Shown here: positions 56,027-64,000 of the stretch, piece after piece | Layout of the letters: every line of letters begins with the position of its first letter | Numbering within the stretch: the stretch's first letter is position 1 | From: Dacryopinax spathularia | Lineage: Eukaryota; Basidiomycota; Dacrymycetes; Dacrymycetales; Dacrymycetaceae | DNA length: 64,000 nt | Direction of reading: 5' to 3' | Assembly (NCBI GenBank): GCA_037974965.1 | Contig: JBBPFI010000002.1 | Coordinates: 1,054,001-1,118,000 of the forward strand | The notes under the pieces: generated by a model | The model's database searches: none | What the model saw: only the letters and a program-made list of their open reading frames with translations | Told to the model about the DNA's origin: nothing | Program-made: the position numbers and the translations under genes

Positions 56027-57737
56027 ATGGAGACCACCCGCTGGGACCTCATCCTTCCATGTATACTTACCTTGCTCGTCTCCTTCGCTCTCTTCAACCG
56101 ATCTCGCAAGTCCAATGTACCACAGCTGGGCTCCAATTTGCTTTGGGGATTGTACGTGTTCGCGTTCAGAATGTTAGGTTCTTATCGTGAAATGCTGGTG
56201 GATGGCTACAGCAAAGTGCCTTCACTCGACTTCTAGGCTCTGTGCCGGTATACTGATCTCACTCTAGTTCAACAAACATGCATTTCAAGTTCCCGGGATC
56301 AAGGGTTGGATCATCTTCGCATCGAAGGAGTTGTACGATGATGTCAGAAAGGCCCGGGATGATGCCCTTTCTATGCCAGAGGAGGTTAAGGACGTGAGTA
56401 CCGTCTCGCCCACATCGTACTCCTCGCTCATCACGTTGGATGCAGACCGTTGCTCTGGAATACACTCTGGGAACAAAAGTGGCACTGGATCCATGGCATA
56501 ATGCTATCGTGCGAAAGCAGATGACCAACGCGCTCGGGACGAAGTTTCCAGAGATCTATGATGAGATCTCGACTGCCCTGGAGGATGAGCTCGCTTTGGG
56601 AGACAGCAATGGCTGGTCTACTCCTCCTCGTATCTTCACGTCTCGCTGATGATGGTCCTCAGAATGGAAAGCTATCCACGCTCACGACCTCATCATCCAC
56701 ATCGTCTGCCGTGCTTCCAACAGGCTCTTCCTCGGTCTCCCCCTTTGCAGGGATGCGCATTTCACGCAGATCTCGCGTGACTTCTCTGGAACTGTCATAC
56801 GTTCTGGGTTCTTTATTAACCTATTTCCTACTTTTCTTAAGCCGCTCGTTGGACGGCTGGTCACCGCGGCGCCAAAAGCAAGGAAAGGTTTCGAGAAGTA
56901 TATTGTTCCCGTGATTGAAGAGCGATGGAGAATGGAGAAGGAGATAGGCGAAGCATGGCAGGAAAAGAAGCCCGTGCGTGCCCACATCACCGACAACAGC
57001 GTGACACTCACTATCACTCATTATAGGCAGATCTCCTGCAGTGGATTATGGACGCTTCAGGCCCGCATGACTCCGACCCGGTGGATATCACAGCGCGTAT
57101 CCTGGGCGTGAACTTCGCAGCGACCCATACGACCTCTCTTTCCTTCACTCAAGTTCTCTACTGGTTAGCAGCTAGACCGGAATTCGCCCCGCCTCTGCGT
57201 GAAGAAGTCGAACGTGCCGTCGCGAGTCATGGTTGGACGAAGGCCGCCCTTTCGGAAATGCACAAAGTCGACAGCTTCATCAAGGAGTGCATGCGGCTCA
57301 GCGGGATCGGTGCGACATCTATGGGACGCAAGGCCATGCGCGACATCACGCTTTCCGACGGTACATTTGTCCCACGTGGGGCGAAGGTCGTCATGAACCT
57401 CTGGTCCGTGCATCATGATCCTGACCTCTTCGATGATCCCATGGTATTCGACCCTTTCCGCTACTCGCGCCGTGTGGAGGCAGGTGAAGGAGAAGTGAAG
57501 CACTCGCTCACTACAGCGAGTAGCGACTTTCTTTTCTGGGGTGGCGGATCACATGTTTGTGCTGGGAGGTACTTCGCAGCGCAGGAGATGAAAACTATGC
57601 TGGCCGTTATTGTAACCCGCTATGAAGTCAAGTTTGACGGTCTGAAGCCGGGCGAGAGGCCGCAGGATCAATGGTTCGCCTACACTTGTGTACCGGATAT
57701 GAAGGCCAGGGTGCTTTTTAGGAGGAGATCGAACTGA
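56027..57737 (+). CDS. Cytochrome P450, array member 7 (intron-poor)
   Basis: Only five exons were read. The anchor METTRWDLILPCILTLLVSF runs without an intron into NVPQLGSNLLWGLY. Landmarks are DPWHNAIVRKQMTNAL, CRASNRLFLGLPLCRDAHF and LKPLVGRLVTAAPKA (both continuous here, split in most sisters). VNFAATHTTSLSF, KECMR, FDPFRYSRRVEAGE (Phe-Arg-Tyr instead of Trp-Arg-Phe at PERF) and FWGGGSHVCAGRYFA follow. The heme-Cys codon is uninterrupted, unlike in the other six. It is otherwise close to members 4-6, so the missing introns are best read as losses. Confidence 0.9.
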
Positions 57738-58022
57738 TATTCTATATTTGGATGAGCGTATTGTTGTGACTGCGTTAGCTGACTATACCTACGAGGTATT
57801 GACCATCATCTATCGACCGAAGCTGTGCACGGCGACGGAGGTGATTCTTTGCCTCGGCCTGCCCATGTGAAACGCACAAAGCTACCCCCTTCTGATACTT
57901 ACACTGCCGCCGTCCTCGCTGGCTGAGCGGCGCCCGTGGGGACCATCCACCAGCAATAAGAATGGACGCTATGGGTGGAGCGTTCCAAAGACACTCTCTT
58001 CACGTCTCGTCTTGGTGGAACA

Positions 58023-58100
58023 ATGGATATCTCCTGGAATGTCTTGCTGGCCACACTACTGGGTATCCTCAGCGTCTTGGGTCTATTGCTGCTTACGTAA
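58023..58100 (+). pseudogene. Possible first-exon relic of an eighth P450
   Basis: A 25-codon frame reads MDISWNVLLATLLGILSVLG then LLLLT. It looks like the membrane-anchor exon that opens the P450 genes of the array, followed by a possible GTAATT donor. No hinge, ExxR or heme exon follows before the transposase. The evidence is only the hydrophobic anchor pattern, the array position and the strand. Confidence 0.3.
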
Positions 58101-58309
58101 TTCATGGCGCGCGTCGCGCACAGCGTTTTTCTCCGAAAAAAGCCCAAAATTTCGGGGACGTGTATCTCGCTCAAATCTCCAGATTTCTTATTGCTCCAAA
58201 AAGGAAAGTTTGTCGGGGGGGTAAGATGAAGGGCACAGGAGGGTTGTGGAGCTGAGGCGGTGGCCTTGTCAGGAGATATGATGAGCGAGGTGAAGTCTTG
58301 CTTTGGCGG

Positions 58310-58341
58310 AAAATCAACGCTGGAATTCTGTTGTTGATTTA
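58310..58341 (+). repeat. 32-bp imperfect palindrome, copy a
   Basis: Pattern AAAATCAAC-GCT-GGAATTC-TGTT-GTTGATTT. It lies about 230 bases upstream of the transposase start. Confidence 0.75.
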
Positions 58342-58573
58342 CAACCAACATCACTCCGGGCTTCCTGGGAGCGATTCTGAGGGCACCATATGAGTTTAGG
58401 GGGGAACTGTGCTTGTGGTGAGTGGTGCAGAAGCTATGAGGTGGGACAGTTTATCACGTGTTGTGTGCGCGGCAGCGGGTCGTACCAGCTCAGGGTGCGC
58501 GTCCGGTCTCATGTTCCTCCACCTACATACTACTAATTCCCTTTTCAATTCTGCTTATCTCTAAACTCATACA

Positions 58574-59739
58574 ATGGGCGGCATTCGAGTAACCGAACCG
58601 GTCAAGGAAATTGTAATTCGGATGAATGTTGCACAAGTACCGATCGAAGATATCATCACCTATACCGGCATCTCCAAAAGAACTGTCCAACGGATCGTTG
58701 AATACCATCGCAAGTACGGGACTGTCGCAGCTGTACCATCAGGATTGGTTGGAAGGCCACCTATGTTGAATGAGGAGGACAAGGCAGTACGTAGAACAAC
58801 TATGCGCAATGAGCAATACTAACGTACTCTAGTTCCTGTACAGTGCGATTCAGCGTGCACCCGACCGCTACCTGGACGAGCTTGTACAAGCTCTCGAGAA
58901 CTTTCAAGGCGTCAAGATAACTGAGGCCACTCTATCAAGATATTTGGCTAGTATGAACATAACGATGAAGCAGGTGCGCGCATTCTAGCTGCAACTGAGT
59001 CAAGACTCACGAGGTGCCATAGATCACGAAGGCTGCGATTGAGCAAAGCGAGGAAGCATGTGCTCAATTCAAGTACCGTATGGGGTTGCTCTATACTCCA
59101 GAGCAGCTGGTATTCGTTGATGAAAGCTCCATTGACCGACGTTCAACGTTTCGAAACAAGGCATGGGCACTTAGAGGCCAAAGGGTTCGGAGATTGTGCT
59201 TTTTCGTGCGAGGAAAGCGGTACGTTCATCATTTGGAACTCATTCCTCTTGCTCACCATTGCCAAGATACTCCGTACTTCCGGCTATCTCACTCGATGGA
59301 GTCATCTGGCTGAAGATCGTAGAGGGGTCATTTGACGCCATTACCTTCGCCGAATTCATAGACGGCCTCTTGGAGAATATGAACCCCTACCCTGGCCGGA
59401 ACTCTGTTGTTGTCATGGACAACTGCCGAATCCACAAGGCAGAACTTATCAGGGAGATGGTAGAAGCTAGGTAAGTGATACAAAAGCTCATTACTATTAT
59501 GATTCACGTTGGCTAGGGGCATGCGTCTGGAATACCTACCTGCGTATTCACCCGACTACAACCCTATCGAGCTTCTTTTCTCGTACCTCAAGAGTACTCT
59601 CAGAAGGAATCATATACTGGTACGGAATGCGATGCTCAATACGGATGACTTCGATGTCTATCGGACTTTGCATGAGCTTGTTTGGGAAGTGCCGGCCGAG
59701 CACGCAGAGGCATGGTACAAAAAGTGCGGATATCATTAG
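58574..59739 (+). CDS. Tc1/mariner-type DD34E transposase, intron-containing
   Basis: Five exons read in phase. The N-terminus MGGIRVTEPVKEIVIRMNVA with ITYTGISKRTVQRIVEYHRK is a helix-turn-helix of the homeodomain-like type. Next come GLVGRPPMLNEEDKA and, after introns, FLYSAIQRAPDRYLDELVQA and TLSRYLASMNITMKQ. The catalytic core shows VDESSIDRR (first Asp), VVVMDNCRIHKAELI (second Asp) and YSPDYNPIELLFSYLK (Glu). There are 34 residues between the last two, as in Tc1-like enzymes. All four introns are GT-AG and short. No stop interrupts the joined reading. Typical Tc1 terminal repeats with TA duplications were not found, so it may be a domesticated or end-less copy. Confidence 0.82.
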
Positions 59740-59752
59740 GAGCTAGCTAGCG

Positions 59753-59784
59753 AAAATCAACAATGGAATTGTGATGTTGATTTA
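59753..59784 (+). repeat. 32-bp imperfect palindrome, copy b
   Basis: Pattern AAAATCAAC-AAT-GGAATT-GTGAT-GTTGATTTA, 14 bases after the transposase stop. Its end supplies the TAA stop of the minus-strand gene that follows. Confidence 0.75.
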
Positions 59785-60485
59785 CAGCTCGGGTACAGGA
59801 ATGAGGGCCAGGACCTGATCAACTTGCGTGGCAGGTACAAGTGTGCGGACAACCCGAAGAATGTCTTGCCAAGTGGATCCATCTGTTACCAGCTTGTATA
59901 GCTCCTGAAGCTTGCGATAGTCAAGGCGGGCCGCAGTAACGAGGGCCTTCTGGGTCACGGGCGAGAATACAAGAACATGTCTATGTTCATGCGCATTCCA
60001 CCAGACTTCGGCAGCCGCACGGTCTAGAAAGGAGGCACAGTTGGCGTGCGGACAATGGGCAACGAGATGTTTGTAATCATCCCTTACCAAAGATGTCAGA
60101 GCAACTCTCGGGGCTAGCTTGGAGGATAAACGCACCAGGTTCCATAGTATATATAACTCCAAAGCCCAACCGCAACAGCATAAAACTTCAGCCTTTGGCT
60201 TGTTGAGGACGCGATAGTTACCCGCACGTTCACAGGTGGGATAGTGCTATATGAAGGAGGTGCGGTGACGTCAACTTGCTGACAGCCATTATAGGCCTGG
60301 GATATGAGCTGATCGACAGTGAATCCATTCGAGTGGATCTAGAAGATCATGAGCCATGTTCAGCGAATAATTGGCACACGTACTAAGTCCAGCATTGCCT
60401 TCCAGACCTCCTTCATGTCGTCTTCTGAATGGATTGTCGCATTTTGCAGAATGCTTATAACATCTTCCTTGCAGATCTGTGACAT
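59782..60485 (-). CDS. Hypothetical protein
   Basis: Three exons are proposed. The first starts MSQICKEDVISILQNATIHS at 60485. After a short intron comes IHSNGFTVDQLISQAYNGCQ and VTAPPSYSTIPPVNVR. After a second, less certain intron of about 65 bases comes LYILWNLVRLSSKLAPRVAL, then CPHANCASFLDRAAAEVWWN, VLVFSPVTQKALVTAARLDY and ILRVVRTLVPATQVDQVLAL. A HCPHANC motif might bind a metal. No family is recognised. It reads towards the transposase and away from the ParB-like gene. Confidence 0.5.
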
Positions 60486-60938
60486 TTCGGCTAAGCGATT
60501 GTCCAGTCACGTACACCTGGAAAGATGATTAGCCCATCGCTGAATGAAGAAAGATCAACGGTAGCCGTTCCTTACTTACAAGTGTACTGGCAACTGCTAT
60601 GGGGAGCTCCTTGACGGCCAACCAGCAAAATTGACAGCAGAATTTCGTTCTTGATTTTTGTCGCCTACAGTCCACAAGCTTTGGAGAAAGTAAAAACCAG
60701 TCACAAAGTACCAGTCGCTTGTCAGTAGTTGAGACAAATATGCACGAGTTTGCTGTAACGTGACTGCTGAGGTAAGCAGGAGGACCTCAGAATATTGTGG
60801 TGTTCGGGTGGGTCTCGGAAGCTGATCCCTTCTGGAACTCTGCCAGCAGATCGCCCGTTACCTGGGCATCGTCCACCATCACGTCGCCATCCATTCCAGC
60901 CGGCACCCCGATAAGTCGATTTACTTACTACTTTTGAA
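60486..60938. promoter_or_regulatory. Divergent intergenic region with palindrome copy c
   Basis: Holds the presumed promoters of the minus-strand hypothetical gene and the plus-strand ParB-like gene, plus the palindrome at 60627-60658. Confidence 0.4.
60627..60658 (+). repeat. 32-bp imperfect palindrome, copy c
   Basis: Pattern AAAATTGAC-AGCA-GAATTTCG-TTC-TTGATTTTT. It is the most diverged of the five copies. Confidence 0.6.
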
Positions 60939-63793
60939 ATGGCTGGACGCAAGAAGGTCGACAAAGGAAAAGGCAGGAAGAACAAGGCAAGCAGCAAGGG
61001 AAAGGAGCGTGAGGTCGCCCCCTTGACAGCTGAAGCCGGGCCCTCGACAGCCGCCCAAGTTGGGCCTTCAACCGTATCGATGCCGATGGAGGAGGATGTG
61101 GATATGGAGGAGGTGGAACCAGTGCCGGTGGTTCCGCAGACGGAGGAGCAGCAGCGTCTGAACGAGTCCTTGGGTCCTGGTCCATTTTCGTCGCAGGGGT
61201 CGCAGAAGAGCAACGACAGCAACTATGTGAGTACCTCTCTCCATGCCCGCATATATGCGCATATAGGCTGACACAACTCCAGGCCGACGTCACCCAGGTC
61301 CAGCTCCAGGACTTGGACCGGCTTGAGCGTTCAGATGAAATCCAGGACGCACTTCTGGTGGCGACTGTGTGCGTTCCGATACCTACCGCAAGCGAGGTGG
61401 ACTTCAACTATGAGCATCGTCATGCTCGGAAGCGTGGTCCGACCGACAAAGCAGTGGATAACTTGGTTGTGGCCTTCAACACCATTGGTATCCGCAGGCG
61501 CCGGTATCCCATCGTTGTTGCCACCACCAAAGAGAACATCGCCAATTGGGACGAGGTCAACGGTAATCGGCTCTCTTCGGACGACCCTTCGACACTCAAG
61601 AAACATGTTGTATTCAAGCACAATGACGAGGTCTGCGTCATCGCCGGCAGTACTCGAATCAAGGCTTGTCGGCGATACTACGAGCAACACTACCAGGACC
61701 TTCGGCACGAGCATCCCTGGTGGTATGGACATGTGTACATCTTTGGTACGTGCAATGCTCTGCAACTTCCCTAGTCACTAACGTCTTCGCAGATGAACTG
61801 ATGAGTGCCAAGAATGTTTCGCTGTACGACTCTCTTGCCTCCAACATCAACCCCACCGTGCGTGCTCCTACCGCTGGTGACGTGTGGTCAATCGCCCAAA
61901 GCTATGGACGGAGTGGCATATACTCGCCAGAGGAAGTCGAGATGCTTATTGGTGCCTGCTTTGCGAGGCATCCAGGCACTATCAGGGTGTTCAAGGATCC
62001 TGTATTCCATGGCGTTGTCCCCTGGCTCTTCGAACATCCTGCGTGGAACGACCTCATGAGCTTCAACGCCATCAATGAGATGTGGGCATCTGAGGGACGC
62101 GATGTAAGTTCTCTGGCTTTGCTGGGGCAAAATCAAGAGCTGAATTTCAACGTAGATTTTCTACACGCACGCCCTCTGGATGGGTAACTTCTTCTTGCGT
62201 CCCGGCCGCTGGACCTTTGGTGCGGAGGGCGAGAGCTACAAAGAGATCTTTGACTGGCGCTTCATGCGCATCTGTACCGATGTTTTTCTCGAGTGGCAAG
62301 AGGCGCTCACAACATGGGTCGAGAACCCCCTTCGCAAGGCCACGGAGAAGTTCAAGGACAGGTACTCCGCCCGCATTATCAAGCGCTGCGTTGATATCTA
62401 CTGCACTCAAGACCCGTCGTCCCTCCCGTTTTTCGTTCCGGCAAATCACTTCAACTTTGGCGACCAATTCGTGCAGGTCATCAAGGAGTTCTTCCTGCAA
62501 TTCCCTCAAGCAATTATCCTGACTCCGCGAATCATTTCGACCATGAGCAAATATCTGGACACCTTCGAGGACATCTTCAAGGAGGTAAGAAATCAACAAC
62601 TGAATTTCGATGTTGATTTTGACTGGCTCTAGGTCGCTCGCTGGGTGGTACCAGTCTACAAGCGCGTAAGCAAAGGTACTGGGTCTCAAGCTGATGGCGC
62701 CCGTCCACCCACATTCGCTGTCCTGCATGCCCAGAAGCGGCTTCTGAACCGAGATAACGATGCTCTGCTGGATGCGTACATTACCTACGTAAGTCAATGA
62801 CATGGTTACGCTCCTTCCATAAGCTGACAAGGACCAATAGTTCGCCAATTCCCTAAGCCCTTACACCTGGATTGTTCCCTCTCTCATTATGCGCCGCGCC
62901 CTTTCCTACGTCTACAGCGTCAAGCTGAATGCTGTCCGGTACGGGAAGCCCTCACCTGTGTCCAAGGGCGATCTTCGCAAACATATTACACCCTGGGTGC
63001 GATGGAAGCTTCGATGCTGGCAGGATCCCCAGCATGCAGAGCGAGAAGAAGCACCGTCCGTCCACCCTCTTTTGCAGGAATGGTGGCCTATTATCCAGGC
63101 GTCACTTGACTACCGCGATGTGGACTGGATAGGCAAGAAGGAAGGGCAGTCCTCTCGGATCGAGCCAATCATCATGAAGATTATGGATGCTCACACGACA
63201 GCCATGGAGTACTTCCCTCTGTTGTTAACGGATCCGGACTGGTACGAAACGTACATCGAGGCAACGACGTATATCTTGCCATCCGATACCGAACTTGACC
63301 CCAAGGACCTAGCGCTTGGTTATGCGCACAACGCACCAGGCGTTCCTCCCTATCCCCCTACCGAGGAGAATGCACTGAAGGTCCCCGATGACTTCTTGGA
63401 CGTGTTTGAGCAACTGCGTGCGTGATATTGTCCAGGTTCCCTGCCATGCTAACAAGAATAACCAGGGGAGCTCGATCGCCTTCCCCCCGAGTTCGAGAAT
63501 AAACGGGAACCTGAGACCGATCGCCTGAAAGGGCTTGTCAACGAACACGTCCTCAACACCATTCCTGAGCAATCCAGAACTTTTGCTTCCCAGCTTTTCG
63601 AAGCTGTACGTGTGATGTTCTTTCTGTACAGCTGGTGCTAACCTCTGAACAGGCCATTCAGAAGGTGGTACAACACCAGCTTCAGCGCGAGATGGATATT
63701 CAATTGGGCCTTCAGCCTGAGGTGGCTCCTTCCGCACGCCAGCGGGGCATTTTCAAGAAACAGCAACGTATTCGCGCGCGCCCCAGGATGTAA
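60939..63793 (+). CDS. Large protein with a ParB/sulfiredoxin-like motif, function unknown
   Basis: Eight exons give roughly 830 residues. The N-terminus is basic (MAGRKKVDKGKGRKNKASSK), then acidic (MPMEEDVDMEEVEPVPVVPQ), probably disordered. From about residue 110 a folded region shows GPTDKAVDNLVVAFNTIGIR, RRRYPIVVATTKENI and FKHNDEVCVIAGSTRIKACR. The spacing of 'position residue to be set - variable - VIAG.xR..AC' resembles the ParB/Srx nucleotide-binding fold (GERR-type box). The rest is largely helical and Trp/Phe-rich (FYTHALWMGNFFLRPGRWTF, ICTDVFLEWQEALTTWVENP, NHFNFGDQFVQVIKEFFLQF, MDAHTTAMEYFPLLLTDPDW), without a family I recognise. It ends in a basic tail (RQRGIFKKQQRIRARPRM). Two of its introns consist mostly of the 32-bp palindrome. 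Confidence 0.7.
62129..62160 (+). repeat. 32-bp palindrome, copy d, spanning a 3' splice site
   Basis: Pattern AAAATCAAG-AGCT-GAATTTCAAC-GTAGATTTT. The intron is 62104-62154 and the repeat crosses its acceptor into the next exon (ATTTTC...). Confidence 0.7.
62589..62620 (+). repeat. 32-bp palindrome, copy e, inside an intron
   Basis: Pattern GAAATCAAC-AACT-GAATTTCGAT-GTTGATTTT. It fills about two thirds of the 48-base intron 62585-62632. Confidence 0.75.
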
Positions 63794-64000
63794 TGTTTCT
63801 CTGTACTCCCGATTAGTCTGTCCCACCTTCATGTCCCGAAATCGAGTGTTTCTATATCCGCGTAGTTCTAGTGTCTGCCAATGAATGTCATGAGCCTATA
63901 TCGTAATGACCGCCACAATCACGTGAATGATATCCAAAGCACATGAATGATATGATCATTACCCATTTGGGAAACTACGCTACTTACAAGGGAAAATGGA

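Larger units (their letters stand above)
57738..58573. other. Region between the P450 array and the transposase
   Basis: Contains the possible P450 anchor relic (58023-58100) and the first copy of the 32-bp palindrome (58310-58341). No complete gene is supported. Confidence 0.45.

Noticed and set aside
56285-56300. Single CCCGGG or CCGGG hexamers outside the element (for example near 1855, 4966, 33690, 41546, 56299)
   Set aside because: They are isolated, not tandem or paired, so they do not extend the element's repeat family.
27868-61265. Repeated GCATATATGCGC motif (27868, 34290, 61248) as a regulatory element
   Set aside because: Three of the copies lie in introns near branch sites, but the motif is short and AT-palindromic and could recur by chance; no consistent context was found.

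Overview
The window is nuclear DNA of a basidiomycete fungus, most likely an Agaricomycete. Genes lie on both strands and are split by many GT-AG introns of about 48-60 bases, with CTAAC/CTGAC-like branch sites. Housekeeping genes (NAC-beta, ribosomal protein eL8, mitochondrial bL36, an exosome RNase PH subunit) sit among MFS transporters and a large cytochrome P450 array. All exon structures were read by eye from open frames and splice signals.

Layout. 1-6.2 kb: the tail of a sugar transporter, a VOC (glyoxalase-fold) protein, an M20 metallopeptidase, NAC-beta and one or two low-complexity hypothetical genes. 6.9-21.85 kb: a 14,958-bp mobile element with exact 24-bp terminal inverted repeats, a 7-bp target duplication and mirrored subterminal arrays of TTCACC/GGTGAA units. 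It holds six gene models, of which only a DDE integrase is recognisable. Short GC palindromes built on CCCGGG are scattered through it on both strands and translate as Gly-Pro-rich, collagen-like runs where they fall in genes. This is the most likely undescribed system here. 21.9-26.4 kb: no gene recognised.

26.4-38.9 kb: exosome subunit RRP46, a COPI-associated membrane protein, a second MFS transporter, a short-chain dehydrogenase, eL8, a hypothetical gene, a PaaI/THEM4-like thioesterase divergent from mitochondrial bL36, and an Arg/Ser-rich protein. 39.3-57.7 kb: seven complete same-strand cytochrome P450 genes in tandem, with a possible anchor-exon relic of an eighth at 58.0 kb. An intron splits the heme-cysteine codon in the first six genes. 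Intron number falls from 9-11 in the first three to 5 in the last, which records stepwise intron loss. A 354-bp MITE with an 8-bp target duplication lies between P450 genes 4 and 5.

58.3-63.8 kb: an intron-bearing Tc1/mariner-type DD34E transposase gene, a small hypothetical gene, and a large lineage-type protein containing a ParB-like motif. A dispersed 32-bp imperfect palindrome (AAAATCAAC...GAATT...GTTGATTT) occurs five times here: on both sides of the transposase, once between genes, and inside two short introns of the ParB-like gene.

No terpene cyclase, polyketide synthase or peptide synthetase was seen beside the P450s, so their substrate is unknown.
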